A DNA stretch of 64,000 nt, taken from NCBI RefSeq assembly GCF_049860565.1, contig NZ_CP172056.1:1302001-1366000 (forward strand). Direction: 5' to 3'. Under the pieces are notes generated by a model that saw only the letters and a list, made by a program, of their open reading frames with translations, ran no database searches and was not told the DNA's origin. Shown piece after piece: positions 50,464 through 59,865 of the stretch. Both the position numbers and the translations under genes were made by a program. Numbering within the stretch: position 1 is the first letter of the stretch; the number at the start of each line of letters is the position of its first letter. The DNA comes from Desulfitobacterium_A nosdiversum (GTDB lineage Bacteria > Bacillota > Desulfitobacteriia > Desulfitobacteriales > Desulfitobacteriaceae).

Positions 50464-50638
50464 AATGAGTTTTATACGCTTCGTTTTGGAGTAAGACAAA
50501 TTTGATAGGTCCTATATATTTAAGTCTCCAAAATTTTGCCCTTAGGAATCTTCTTCTGTAGAATGATTCAGTGAAGGTGAATAAAGAAAAGTTTGCCAAT
50601 CAGCATGGTTACGAGTTTCCAAAGAAAAGTAAGGAACG

Positions 50639-50666
50639 CCCGCAGAGTTTAACTTTGCGGGTTTTC
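50639..50666 (+). terminator. terminator at the right end of the accessory cassette
   Basis: CCCGCAGAG (50639-50647) pairs with CTTTGCGGG (50653-50661), followed by TTTTC. It is similar to the engB terminator at 45227. Confidence 0.8.
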
Positions 50667-50731
50667 TAATATTTGAATGTTTAGCGTAAGGGGATAGACT
50701 CTATTTCTTTTTAAAAATTTACATTGCTTTT

Positions 50732-52435
50732 CTAATCTTTAACGTGGAAGTCAGGTTTATCATATACAACTTTGCCTTCTGAAGTTAAAGGATTTTGGCA
50801 ATCGAAACATTGAGAAAATGAATCATCTGGGCATACACCAGGAATTGGCTCGCAAGGGTCAAAATTATGGTTATTCAGGACTTCATAAGGACGCATCATA
50901 TCATGGTCTTCATGCTCAAGAATATGGCAGTGCCAAGGATATATACCGGTAAACGGTCCAAACCGAGCAATAATGCGTGTAACCTCACCGGGATTAGCAC
51001 GAACTGTATCTTTCCAGCCCATTTCATTTGGGTCGGGCGGCTGCGGGGCTCCGATTATTACATCGGGACTATTGGGATCGCCGGTAAAAGGGGCACGGTC
51101 GAGGATTTGGAATTGGACAAGGTGTAAGTGAATTGGGTGAGTATCAGCCGTAGTATTGAATAGTTCCCAAATTTCAACTGTCCCATTATAAGGAGTCTCC
51201 GTAAGGGGCATGTCGTCCCATCTAAGGTTATTGAGTAATAGAAGCGGGCGTCCAAATTCATCCGTGCTTTCAATCAGTGTGTTTCTGCGAACCGTCACAG
51301 CCTGAGCTGGGTCGAGGTGTTCCAGGCAGCTGAGTATTGGAGGAATAGTGCTCTTGTCCGGCTTGGAAACACGTGATTTTACCCTAAACTCCATGATTTG
51401 CATTAGATCTGGAGTAAGCGGTACACCTCCACCGGGGAAAGGAGTCGGAGCGTCATTGGTCAAGATGATGTTTTGGTTAGCATGATCAGAGAAATCCACA
51501 ATTATATCAGCACGTTCAGCCGGTGCAAGAAGGATATCGGAAACCGTAACTGGTTTTTCAAATAATCCGCCTTCAGTACCAATTTGAACGAAATTCTGTC
51601 CCGAATTTAACCGAATATGGTAAAAACGGGCATCAGAGCCATTTAAAATGCGAAAGCGGTATTTACGCGGCTCAACTTCGAGATATGGCCAAACTTTACC
51701 ATTGACCAATAGGGTGTTCCCGAAAAACTCTGGAACTATTGATGGGTTTGGCAGGTTCGGATCAATTGGCGGTGGTGGCTGCGGAGCCGGAGGAGGTTCA
51801 TGATTCGGTTGCGTTGGATAGAATAATTCTCCGTTAGGATAGAAAGAACGGTCTTGAATTACCAAAGGAACTTCAAATTTTCCCTTAGGCAAATTTAAAC
51901 GATCTTCCTCCTCATCTCTAATAAGATAAAACCCGGCAAGACCTGCATATACATTTAATCGAGTAATTCCAAGTGCATGGTCGTGGTACCAAAGTGTTGT
52001 CGGACGCTGACAGTTCGGGTAGTAGTAAATTTTTTGCAAAAACTTTGGTCCAACATTTTTGAAATCACGGGTGAACCAGGCCTCAGGATAACCGTCATTT
52101 TCGGGACGTATTCGAGCTCCGTGTAAGTGAACGACAGTTCGGACAGATGGCTGGTCTGGATGAGCGCCATGCACCGTTCTATCTACGGGTAATAAATGCT
52201 CAAAAGGCAATTTATTAATCCACTTAACAAAAATGGGGTGTTCCCTTCGCACTTCAAACGTGGGTCCAGGGTACATACCGTTATAACCCCAGACTGTAGT
52301 TGGCGGTAAATCTCTGTGAAGCTTCTGCTTTACTTGTTTCATTTTAACTTCATAATAAGGGGCTGAACCAATGTGTCCAACAGGTCTTAATACTGACGGG
52401 AGCGGCAATGCATCTACGAATTTCTTAAGGGGCAA
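50732..52435 (-). CDS. multicopper oxidase (CotA-type laccase)
   Basis: A 567-residue, three-cupredoxin oxidase like the CotA spore-coat laccase. All copper sites are visible: HLHGARI (type 2/3, about 103), WYHDHALGITRLN (about 149), HPIHLHLVQF (about 437) and the C-terminal HCHILEHEDHDMMRPYEV (about 515), which also supplies the type 1 Cys, His and Met ligands. There is no signal peptide, as in CotA. A Pro-rich loop (EPPPAPQPPPPIDPN) lies near residue 212. The TTG start at 52435 has AAGGAGGAG upstream. It is free-standing. Laccase or bilirubin-oxidase activity in the spore coat is the likely role. Confidence 0.93.
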   Translation of the reverse strand: MPLKKFVDALPLPSVLRPVGHIGSAPYYEVKMKQVKQKLHRDLPPTTVWGYNGMYPGPTFEVRREHPIFVKWINKLPFEHLLPVDRTVHGAHPDQPSVRTVVHLHGARIRPENDGYPEAWFTRDFKNVGPKFLQKIYYYPNCQRPTTLWYHDHALGITRLNVYAGLAGFYLIRDEEEDRLNLPKGKFEVPLVIQDRSFYPNGELFYPTQPNHEPPPAPQPPPPIDPNLPNPSIVPEFFGNTLLVNGKVWPYLEVEPRKYRFRILNGSDARFYHIRLNSGQNFVQIGTEGGLFEKPVTVSDILLAPAERADIIVDFSDHANQNIILTNDAPTPFPGGGVPLTPDLMQIMEFRVKSRVSKPDKSTIPPILSCLEHLDPAQAVTVRRNTLIESTDEFGRPLLLLNNLRWDDMPLTETPYNGTVEIWELFNTTADTHPIHLHLVQFQILDRAPFTGDPNSPDVIIGAPQPPDPNEMGWKDTVRANPGEVTRIIARFGPFTGIYPWHCHILEHEDHDMMRPYEVLNNHNFDPCEPIPGVCPDDSFSQCFDCQNPLTSEGKVVYDKPDFHVKD

Positions 52436-52762
52436 ATAAAACTCCTCCTTACATATAAGCTTTATCCAATTGAAAATAAGTTAAGGGAGAGAGCCCATGC
52501 TTTACCCCTGATGTCACAAATATACTATGTTTTTTGTGTAAAAACGGTTACTAGTTAATCAAAGAGGAAGAACTAGACTTAATTTAATCTGGTTCTTCCT
52601 CTTTGAGCTTTTGGATAGCATCATTTTTTAACCTGCACAGACAAGCAAATGATTCAGGCAGATATTTATTGAAGCTTATTCTGTTAACAGTATAAAAGGA
52701 ATATACATTACTATATGTTTAATAATGGATGAGTTGGATTAAAGAACAGAGGAGCTGAAGCG
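52436..52762. other. intergenic region with a long perfect hairpin
   Basis: Between the divergent laccase and exchanger genes. CAAAGAGGAAGAAC (52560-52573) is perfectly complementary to GTTCTTCCTCTTTG (52592-52605), a 14-bp stem with an 18-base loop but no T run, so it is not a classical terminator. No gene is visible. Confidence 0.6.
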
Positions 52763-53755
52763 TTGAAAGAGATAGTATTGATGTTATTGAGCTTAGCTTT
52801 AATCCTGGCTTCGGCTGAAGCTTTTACGAACGGTGTCGAATGGTTAGGACAACGCTTAAATCTAGGTGCGGGAGCAGTAGGCAGTATTTTAGCCGCAGTT
52901 GGCACAGCTTTGCCCGAAACGATGATTCCTCTGATTGCCTTTCTGGGGACGCAGGGTGAGGAAGGAATTGAAGAGGTTGGGATTGGTGCGATTTTAGGCG
53001 CTCCTTTTATGTTGACAACTCTGGCTTTGTTTATTTCTGGCTTGGCTGCTTTAATTTTTCGAAGGAGCAATCACCCTTTGCGGATTCAAAGTGATGTAAT
53101 ACGGCGGGATTTAAACTTCTTTCTTGTTACTTACTCCTTAGCAATTTTTGCCTCATTTCTGCCTAACTCTTTTCTTAGATTAGGACTGGCAGGAATTCTT
53201 CCTATAATCTATCTTGCCTATGTCATCATTACGTTAAGAAAGAGCCAAGGTTCAGATGATTCAGGAACTTTAGCTCCGTTATATCTTGCTCGTCATGTGC
53301 AGCACCCGGGGATATTTCTCATCTTAGGGCAGATCACTCTTGCCCTTTTAGGGATTGTTGCGGGTGCACATACCTTCGTAGACGCTGTACAATCGGTGGC
53401 ATTAGTTACAGGAATCCCCGCACTTGTTTTATCCTTGGTTATTACCCCGATTGCTACGGAATTGCCGGAGAAATTTAATAGTGTTATCTGGTTAAGACGC
53501 GGAAAAGATACATTAGCTATAGGCAATATTACTGGGGCGATGGTTTTTCAAAGTTCAGTTATTCCTGCAATGGGAATAGCCTTGTCTCCATGGAACTTAG
53601 AGCCTCTTGCATTGTGGAGCGCGCTTTTGGCACTTGCCGCGGGATTTATTCCGTTTTTCAGCTTAAGACGGCGAGGGACCCTTTATCCTGTCACGCTTTT
53701 ATCGGGGGGCGGTTTTTATCTCTTGTTTATTTTGACGGTTTTGCGATTTCTTTAG
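52763..53755 (+). CDS. CaCA-family sodium/calcium exchanger-like protein
   Basis: A 330-residue cation/Ca2+ exchanger with about ten helices in two inverted halves. The alpha-repeat motifs are AAVGTALPETMIPLIAFL (about 44-61) and ITPIATELPEKFNSVIWL (about 231-248) with GNITGAMVFQSSV, which hold the acidic ion-binding residues. TTG start with AGAGGAGC. It converges with the EamA gene, overlapping it by 29 bases at the 3' ends. Confidence 0.88.
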   Translation: MKEIVLMLLSLALILASAEAFTNGVEWLGQRLNLGAGAVGSILAAVGTALPETMIPLIAFLGTQGEEGIEEVGIGAILGAPFMLTTLALFISGLAALIFRRSNHPLRIQSDVIRRDLNFFLVTYSLAIFASFLPNSFLRLGLAGILPIIYLAYVIITLRKSQGSDDSGTLAPLYLARHVQHPGIFLILGQITLALLGIVAGAHTFVDAVQSVALVTGIPALVLSLVITPIATELPEKFNSVIWLRRGKDTLAIGNITGAMVFQSSVIPAMGIALSPWNLEPLALWSALLALAAGFIPFFSLRRRGTLYPVTLLSGGGFYLLFILTVLRFL

Positions 53756-54602
53756 AACCTTTAAATTCGGCAATCAGCATTCCGAAAAGAACGAGCATAG
53801 CTCCCGCTAATCCACGCAGAGGTAATATTTCTCCTGCAAGCAAAAAGGCAAATAAGGCGGAAAAGACAGGTTCGGCAGAGCAAATAAGGGCCGTTTGAGT
53901 AGGCGTCGTAAATTGCTGCATCTTAGTCTGGATATAAAAGGCGAGTGAAGTTGCAGGAATTGCTGTTAAGAGGATTCCGAACCATGCATAAGGGGTAAAA
54001 TGGGACGATGGTTGTGGCAAAATTAATGAAAAGATCGTGCTGAGAAGACTTACCGCAAGAATTTGCCCTGCAGCAAGGATCGCTGCGCTTTCGGTTGGGG
54101 CGTATCGGCCCACAAGAAAGATATGAAGTGCAAAAAAGAAGGTACAGATTAAAACAATAAAATCCCCGCTGTTTAAACTTAAATCATCTCCGAGGGAGAG
54201 AAGGGCTAAGCCGGCAACAGCACTTAAAATTCCTAAAAGAAGTGTGGGACTGGGGAATTTGCGAGTTGTAATACTCACAAGAAGAGGAACGATTACAACA
54301 CTCAAACCCGTGATAAATCCGGCATTGGAAGCAGTTGTGGATTGTAGCCCAATGGTCTGAGCGGCATAACCTCCAAAAAGAAAGCAGCCTAGGCCAAGCC
54401 CTTTCCCAACAGCCTTCAGGCTGAGATGACGGCGTTTTCCCCAGACAAAAGGGAGTAGAGTGAGAAAGGCTATGGCAAAGCGAATAGCGAGAAAGGGATA
54501 AGGGGGGAGATCCTCAGTCGCTTGTTTAACAACGATAAAGGTTGCCCCCCAAACGGCAGTAACAGCAAGCAAGGATAAATTAGCAAAACGGCGTTTATTC
54601 AA
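53727..54602 (-). CDS. EamA (DMT superfamily) transporter
   Basis: A 291-residue transporter of about ten helices with two EamA repeats: LSLLAVTAVWGATFIVVKQA...PPYPFLAIRFAIAF in the first and AGQILAVSLLSTIFSLI...PTQTALICSAEPVFSALFAFLLAGE in the second, the latter with the conserved EPVF. It probably exports amino acids or metabolites; the substrate is unknown. The frame opens at ATG 54632, but the TTG at 54602 is chosen because GGAG lies 8 bases before it. Confidence 0.88.
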   Translation of the reverse strand: MNKRRFANLSLLAVTAVWGATFIVVKQATEDLPPYPFLAIRFAIAFLTLLPFVWGKRRHLSLKAVGKGLGLGCFLFGGYAAQTIGLQSTTASNAGFITGLSVVIVPLLVSITTRKFPSPTLLLGILSAVAGLALLSLGDDLSLNSGDFIVLICTFFFALHIFLVGRYAPTESAAILAAGQILAVSLLSTIFSLILPQPSSHFTPYAWFGILLTAIPATSLAFYIQTKMQQFTTPTQTALICSAEPVFSALFAFLLAGEILPLRGLAGAMLVLFGMLIAEFKGSKEIAKPSK

Positions 54603-54774
54603 TCTATTCACTCCGATCAAGATAACTTTCATAAAAGAAACATAAGAAAAACCGCTACAAACTGGTAACGGCTTTTTATAATACGTAATTTTTAATCGAA
54701 AACAGAAGAACTTAAATACCGTTAATTTTTAGTATACCTGAAAAGAAAATAAGAAAAAAGTGGTGTTTATAAAT

Positions 54775-55527
54775 TTAACCTTTTCCTTGTCCCGGTCCTG
54801 CTGCCGGAGGAATCGGCGTTTCGGGTGTCACGGGTATATTGCCCGGCACACCGGGCATCTGAGGTGAAACAAGTGCTTGTTCAGGCAAAGCACAGCCGCA
54901 GAATTGTTGTTTAGCTTGAGCAAAGCATTGATAATGGCGTTCCTCATCTGCAGCGATTTGAGTGAGAATCGCTTGGATTTCCGGAATGGGGATTTTATGA
55001 GCCAGTTCGGTATAGTGCTGAACGGCCCTAGCTTCATCTTCCATATTATAGTCGAGAATGGCACAAAGCTCGGTTGTGTAATTCAGGAAGCGTGCCCGCC
55101 AATCTACCCAATGTCCTTTGCTGAAGGAGCCATAGCGGGGATCGACACCAAGGAAACGCAATGCCCAGCCGAACTGTTCAAGATGACGCAATTCATCATA
55201 GGCAATCGGACGAAGAAGCTCATCAAATTCAGGACGGTCTAATACAACGGCTTGGTATAAGTAAGTTGTTACGGCTGAAAGTTCAGAGTCTTTGCCGGCG
55301 TAAACGTCATAGAGCCACATGGCGTAAGTAAAATTGGGTTCGGGAATTTCGCCGGGCATGGGTCCGCTTGTTTCTAAGGTTGGCAGGAGAAGAACCTGAC
55401 CGGGATAAATGCGATCGGGATGTTTAAGTTGATTGAGGTGGATGATATCAGACATCTCTACATTATAAGCTTTAGCAATCTTATAAATTGTATCTTCTGG
55501 CTGAACAACATAACGTGCATACTCCAT
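54775..55527 (-). CDS. LysM domain fused to a ferritin-like domain
   Basis: A 250-residue protein. Residues 4-50 form one LysM (RYVVQPEDTIYKIAKAYNVEMSDIIHLNQL...YPGQVLLLP), which binds peptidoglycan or spore cortex/coat. Residues 65-205 form a four-helix ferritin-like bundle with the di-iron pattern: DSELSA, YDELRHLEQF, EDEARAVQHY and ADEERHYQCF. The C-terminal 40 residues are Pro/Gly-rich. The pairing suggests a wall- or coat-bound oxidative-stress or manganese/iron protein, as in spore-coat ferritin-like proteins. ATG with GAGGAGGT upstream. It is monocistronic. Confidence 0.82.
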   Translation of the reverse strand: MEYARYVVQPEDTIYKIAKAYNVEMSDIIHLNQLKHPDRIYPGQVLLLPTLETSGPMPGEIPEPNFTYAMWLYDVYAGKDSELSAVTTYLYQAVVLDRPEFDELLRPIAYDELRHLEQFGWALRFLGVDPRYGSFSKGHWVDWRARFLNYTTELCAILDYNMEDEARAVQHYTELAHKIPIPEIQAILTQIAADEERHYQCFAQAKQQFCGCALPEQALVSPQMPGVPGNIPVTPETPIPPAAGPGQGKG

Positions 55528-55704
55528 AAGTAATTTACCTCCTCTCTCGGGTTCACTTTACTATATTCGAGAAGAAGTTAAAGGTGAGTATTAGTTTTCT
55601 TGACAGGATAACACTTTTTAGTTATGAAGGGGACAGGTTATACGTAAATATAAGGTAAGAAGCTTATCTATTAGGGGTAGAAGGAATGGAAAGGAGCAAA
55701 TTGT

Positions 55705-56349
55705 ATGGGGAATAATATTCTTAAAGGTATTAGCTCAGCCTTATTCGTGACCGTTATTACCTTGCTCGGGGGAATCCTTTGGAATACATTGGGGTATCAA
55801 GGGGTCAATGTTACAACTTTAGTTGATATTGGGCTTATTGCGAGTTGTATTACGGCAGGGTTTCGAACGGGTAAAGGGAGCAGAATTTGGTTTTTGGGGG
55901 GGCTGACAGCCTTAGGATATGTGGGGCTATGCATTATATTAGCTGCGCTTTTTCTGCCGATCAGCGGTTGGGGAGCAGTTCAAATTCTGGCTGAAGGCGG
56001 GCTGATCGGGATTTTAGCGGGAGCATTTGGAGCGGGCAAACAAGGCCTGAGCATAGACGGAATAGGTTTGAGGCGAAGCGCCTCAAGTCATCCTTTAGCG
56101 TTTAGTTCATCATCCTGGGATGATGAGCGACATTGGGAGGAACGTTACGATGATCGGTACGAAGAACGGTATAAAAGAAGTGAAACATCTGATAATCAAA
56201 GGGAAAGTGAATGGGATCAATGGATGACTAAAGACCGAGATGTTAAGATTAATAAGGATAAACACGAAGACAAAATTTCTCAAGTCAGTGAGGACAATTG
56301 GTTAAAGGGTGAAAAACGGGCGTGGTGGGATGAAGAAACTGGATTTTAG
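55705..56349 (+). CDS. TIGR04086-family membrane protein with charged tail
   Basis: A 214-residue protein. Four hydrophobic helices in residues 1-115 (ILKGISSALFVTVITLLGG, IGLIASCITAGFRTGKGS, GGLTALGYVGLCIILAALFL, LAEGGLIGILAGAFGAG) follow the TIGR04086 pattern. Residues 125-214 are hydrophilic and rich in Glu/Arg/Asp/Trp. The function is unknown. ATG with AAAGGAG. It is probably cotranscribed with the glutamate-synthase-like gene 99 bases on. Confidence 0.7.
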   Translation: MGNNILKGISSALFVTVITLLGGILWNTLGYQGVNVTTLVDIGLIASCITAGFRTGKGSRIWFLGGLTALGYVGLCIILAALFLPISGWGAVQILAEGGLIGILAGAFGAGKQGLSIDGIGLRRSASSHPLAFSSSSWDDERHWEERYDDRYEERYKRSETSDNQRESEWDQWMTKDRDVKINKDKHEDKISQVSEDNWLKGEKRAWWDEETGF

Positions 56350-56448
56350 TTCAAGATAGGCCTAATTGTAAAGCGCTATCTATGAATATTTTTGGGTAAA
56401 TGCTGCAAAATAATAGGAACAAACAGCCTAGAAGAGAGGGAAAACCAG

Positions 56449-57846
56449 ATGCAAAACACGCTTGTCCTTGTTTTGATCAGTGTTCTTGCAAGTTTCATAG
56501 GGTATGCTCTCCTAGGGCTATTCTTTTATTATTTAGCAAAACGCAATTTTCGTAATATTGTTCAACGCTTATTCAGTTTGGTCATAGGACGTCTTCTCGA
56601 AGATGATTATTCGGAAAATCTAATGGAATTGTGGAACGCAACTCATCGAACTTCGATTTTAAATATTCTTGAGACAAGCTTGAGGGCACAGACGGGAAAG
56701 ATTATCAAACGCCCGTTGGGCTCGTCAAAGAAGTTTCCGCACTATGATAGCTTAATGTTTGTACCGGCCCAAATGGCCCGTTTACCCCTTGAAATCTCAG
56801 AGACGGTAGACATGAAGGTCAGTCTTGGTCCTAAAGCGGAGGAGCCCCTGAAACTCGATATTCCCTTGCTTATATCGGGGATGGCATATGGGGAGGCGCT
56901 CAGTGAAGAGGCGAGAAGGGCTTTAGCACGTGCAGCCAAACAGTCGGGAACGGCACTGTGTTCAGGGGAAGGGCCTTTTTTAACAGAGGAAAGGCAGGAA
57001 GCAGGCAAATATATCTGGCAAGTGAGCCGCAGTTCATATGGCAGAGATCCTCAAGCGATTGCTCAGGCGGATATGATCGAGGTGCAAATGGGCCAAGGCT
57101 CACGCATTGGCGGGCAGATTATTGAAGCAAAAGCTATTCAAGGTAAAGCTCAAGAACTTATGGGAGTTCCTCCTAACAAACCGGTGATTATGACAGCAGT
57201 AATTCCCGGCATTTCAAATCCCTGGGATTGGCCGGACTATGTCTCTGAACTGCGCAAGCAGGCTGGAGGAAAGCCGATTGGGTTAAAAATAATGTCCGGT
57301 GGAAGGATAGAATCAGATTTAGCTGTGGCGATAGAAGCAGGTTTTGATGTTATAGACATTGGCGGAGCGCAGGGAGGGACAGCTGGGTCCTCACCGACGA
57401 TATCCGACGATTTTGGAATTCCAAGTATTGTTGCTTTGATGCGTGCTCAGCGTTATTTAGTGGAACAAGGAGTTCGAAAAGAAATAAGTTTGACCGTATC
57501 AGGAGGATATGTAACACCAGGCCAATGCCTTAAGGCTTTAGCCTTGGGTGCAGATGCAATAAGTTTGGGATCTGTTCCTCTCTTTGCTTTGATTCATGGA
57601 CAGATTGGACAGGTTATGCCCTGGGAACCCTTAACACAGCTTGTTTGGTATGACTCCAGATATAAGCATCGCTTAGACATTGATAAGGCCACTCAAAGTG
57701 TGACAAATGTGCTTCGCTCCTTTGTTCAAGAAATGGAGGAAGGAGTTCGCGCTTTAGGAAAAAAATCAATAACAGAGCTAGGGCCCAACGATTTAGTCGC
57801 CTTAGATGATTGGACGGCAGAATTAACAGGGGTTAAGAAAATATAA
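56449..57846 (+). CDS. FMN-binding glutamate-synthase-like protein
   Basis: A 465-residue protein. An N-terminal membrane helix (about 2-28) precedes the FMN-binding TIM barrel of glutamate synthase (from about 95): LISGMAYGEALSEEARRALARAAK, SGTALCSGEGPFLTEERQEA, MIEVQMGQGSRIGGQ, KIMSGGRIESDLAVAIEAG, DVIDIGGAQGGTAGSSPTISDD and LGADAISLGSVPLFAL. There is no glutaminase domain and no Fe-S cysteine pattern beyond that region, so it is a stand-alone GltS-barrel oxidoreductase of unknown substrate. ATG 56449 is preferred to an upstream start at 56392 because GAGAGGG lies at the right distance. Confidence 0.82.
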   Translation: MQNTLVLVLISVLASFIGYALLGLFFYYLAKRNFRNIVQRLFSLVIGRLLEDDYSENLMELWNATHRTSILNILETSLRAQTGKIIKRPLGSSKKFPHYDSLMFVPAQMARLPLEISETVDMKVSLGPKAEEPLKLDIPLLISGMAYGEALSEEARRALARAAKQSGTALCSGEGPFLTEERQEAGKYIWQVSRSSYGRDPQAIAQADMIEVQMGQGSRIGGQIIEAKAIQGKAQELMGVPPNKPVIMTAVIPGISNPWDWPDYVSELRKQAGGKPIGLKIMSGGRIESDLAVAIEAGFDVIDIGGAQGGTAGSSPTISDDFGIPSIVALMRAQRYLVEQGVRKEISLTVSGGYVTPGQCLKALALGADAISLGSVPLFALIHGQIGQVMPWEPLTQLVWYDSRYKHRLDIDKATQSVTNVLRSFVQEMEEGVRALGKKSITELGPNDLVALDDWTAELTGVKKI

Positions 57847-57864
57847 CGGTCGTGCCCCATAAAG

Positions 57865-57892
57865 AAAAGCGACCCTCAATGGATCGCTTTAT
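57865..57892. terminator. bidirectional terminator between convergent genes
   Basis: AAAAGCGA (57865-57872) pairs with TCGCTTT (57884-57890), with T-rich flanks on both sides. Confidence 0.7.
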
Positions 57893-57912
57893 TGCTTAAT
57901 TTCTGTTTGCAA

Positions 57913-59250
57913 TTAGTCCAGTTTAAACCTTCGAGCAGCAGTTTGAAGTTCAAGAGCGGCGCTTGACAGTTCTTCGGTCGATTGATTGATATCTTCCATG
58001 GAATGCATTTGCTCGGAACTGCTGCTTGCGACTTCTTCAGTCTGTGCGGTTGTTTCTTGAGTAATCGAGGCAACTTGAGAAACCTCGTTCGAGATTTTCT
58101 GCGAACTTTGGGCAATTCCAGCAGCAAGACTGGCAACGTCCTGAATTTGTTCATTGACCGTACGAGTTCCTTCCATAATACGGGTAAAGGCTTTTTGCGC
58201 ATCTCCGATAGCATAGCTGCCGCTGAGTACGACTTCTTTTTCCGCATCCATGCTTGTTATCGCTTTTTCCAAATTGGACTTAATGTCGACAATAATCTGT
58301 TCAATCTGAGCACTCGAGACAGTGGATTGTTCAGCCAGCTTTCGTACTTCTTCGGCGACTACACTAAAGCCGCGACCATGTTCTCCAGCACGAGCTGCTT
58401 CAATGGCCGCATTAAGTGCAAGAAGATTGGTTTGATCCGAGATTGCCTTAATCGTTTCGACAATTGAGCCAATGACTTCTGATTTTTCTCCTAAAGTAGA
58501 AATGATTTTTCCGGTTTCATCTACAGTTTGATGAATATGCCCCATTTGATTATTAGCTTTTGTCATTGCTGAATCACCTTCATTGGCAAACTGTAAAGCC
58601 TGGCTTGAAGCGTGATCAGCCAAGTTAATGTTTTCTTCAATTTTCGAGATTCCATGAGTCATGTCCTGGATAGCATATAAGATAGTTTGTACGCTGTTAG
58701 CCTGGGTCTGAGAACCATTGGCAACTTGCCCAATAGCAGAGGCAACTTGCCTTGCCGCCATAGCAGTATTCTCTGCCCGTTCGGAAAGAACCCGTGACGA
58801 GTCTGCGAAAACATCGGATCCATGGGAAATTTCGCTGACTAAGGTACGAAAGTTATTCAGCATTAAATTTAAAGCAGCACACAGTTTTCCAATTTCATCG
58901 CTTTGGCCCATACAGGATATTTCTGCCGTTAAATCACCTTCAGCTACTTGTTCGGCAAATTTAACACCTCGGCGTAACGGAGAGGTAATCAGATAAGCAA
59001 TGTAAAGACCATAGAAGAATGTTATAAAGCTGCAAAAGATCGTAAGTATCAGAATAAAGGCAGAATTACCTGTAATATCTTTTCCCATCCTTGATAATAT
59101 GTAAACGGAACCTCCTGCGGTTAAAATAAGAAAGGAACTAATTCCGAAGGCCATAGCAAGTTTGGTTGAAATACTAAGATTAAACCACCAACGTACAATT
59201 CGAGAATGTCTAAAGAAAAAAGAACTCATTCGATCCAGAAAATCTTCCAT
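57913..59250 (-). CDS. methyl-accepting chemotaxis protein without an ectodomain
   Basis: A 445-residue chemoreceptor. Helix 1 (about 29-53) and helix 2 (about 64-88) are separated by only about 10 residues, so there is no periplasmic sensor domain. A HAMP domain follows (LITSPLRRGVKFAEQVAEGDLTAEI, about 88-112), then the signalling coiled coil with the tip DQTNLLALNAAIEAARAGEHGRGFSVVAEEVRKLAEQS. It may sense membrane state, temperature or redox from inside. The ATG has AAGGAGGC. No che gene is near. Confidence 0.92.
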   Translation of the reverse strand: MEDFLDRMSSFFFRHSRIVRWWFNLSISTKLAMAFGISSFLILTAGGSVYILSRMGKDITGNSAFILILTIFCSFITFFYGLYIAYLITSPLRRGVKFAEQVAEGDLTAEISCMGQSDEIGKLCAALNLMLNNFRTLVSEISHGSDVFADSSRVLSERAENTAMAARQVASAIGQVANGSQTQANSVQTILYAIQDMTHGISKIEENINLADHASSQALQFANEGDSAMTKANNQMGHIHQTVDETGKIISTLGEKSEVIGSIVETIKAISDQTNLLALNAAIEAARAGEHGRGFSVVAEEVRKLAEQSTVSSAQIEQIIVDIKSNLEKAITSMDAEKEVVLSGSYAIGDAQKAFTRIMEGTRTVNEQIQDVASLAAGIAQSSQKISNEVSQVASITQETTAQTEEVASSSSEQMHSMEDINQSTEELSSAALELQTAARRFKLD

Positions 59251-59373
59251 GTAACCAGTAGCCTCCTTGATTGATAACTTTGACAGCTTAGTTCAATAAG
59301 TTTAAGTGTTAAGTCTTAATAGAAATATATTCACATAATGAAAAAAACCTTCCATTTCAGAATATATCGATAA

Positions 59374-59397
59374 TTATGTATAGATAATTATACATAA
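59374..59397. promoter_or_regulatory. AT-rich inverted repeat upstream of the chemoreceptor gene
   Basis: TTATGTATA (59374-59382) and TATACATAA (59389-59397) form a perfect 9-bp inverted repeat with a 6-base spacer, about 125 bases from the MCP start. It could be an operator, but AT-rich sequence yields such pairs by chance. The rest of 59251-59517 shows nothing else firm. Confidence 0.3.
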
Positions 59398-59517
59398 ATT
59401 TTACCAATAGAATCAATAGCTTTATTCTATCATAGAAAAGAGAGCGGATAAACGGTTTTTATTCTTTTTTTAGAAAAATTATTCCGAAATTATTCCTTTA
59501 ATTAATTTTAAGTATTC

Positions 59518-59546
59518 TTTACACAATATACGGGAACGGATATACT
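59518..59546 (+). promoter_or_regulatory. promoter of the valS T-box transcript
   Basis: TTTACA (59518-59523), 17 bp, TATACT (59541-59546). Transcription should begin near 59553. Confidence 0.65.
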
Positions 59547-59552
59547 ATAATA

Positions 59553-59825
59553 GTATGATCTTGTGGTCAAAAGCATAACATATAAACCCGGAGAATGTGA
59601 GGAATAGCCGATAACAACTGTTAAGAGAGAGAAGCTGCTGCGCTGGGAGGTTTCTTCGGTTGAGGCTGGGGTCGCACAGGAGGGGCAAGGGGGAACGAAA
59701 AGTACTCTTTGACGGATAGCTCCGTTAAATGCAATCAGAGCCAGGACTATACAGCGTTGAATGTCCTGGGAATAAAGGTGGTACCACGAGTTCTTCGTCC
59801 TTTAGGGATGAAGGGCTTTTTTTAT
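59553..59825 (+). promoter_or_regulatory. T-box leader of valS
   Basis: The T-box core AAAGGTGGTACCACGAG is at 59774-59790, followed by the terminator CTTCGTCC/GGGATGAAG with a T run to 59823. The upstream stem region contains GGGGTCGCACAGG, in which GTC would be the valine specifier. The leader senses uncharged tRNA-Val and lets valS be transcribed. Confidence 0.88.
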
Positions 59826-59865
59826 TCGATTTTATAAGGTATCTAAGTTTATGGAAGGTGGATTT

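Noticed and set aside
59374..59397. AT-rich palindrome as a strong operator claim for the chemoreceptor
   Set aside because: Kept only as a low-confidence site; in such AT-rich DNA a 9-bp inverted repeat may arise by chance.
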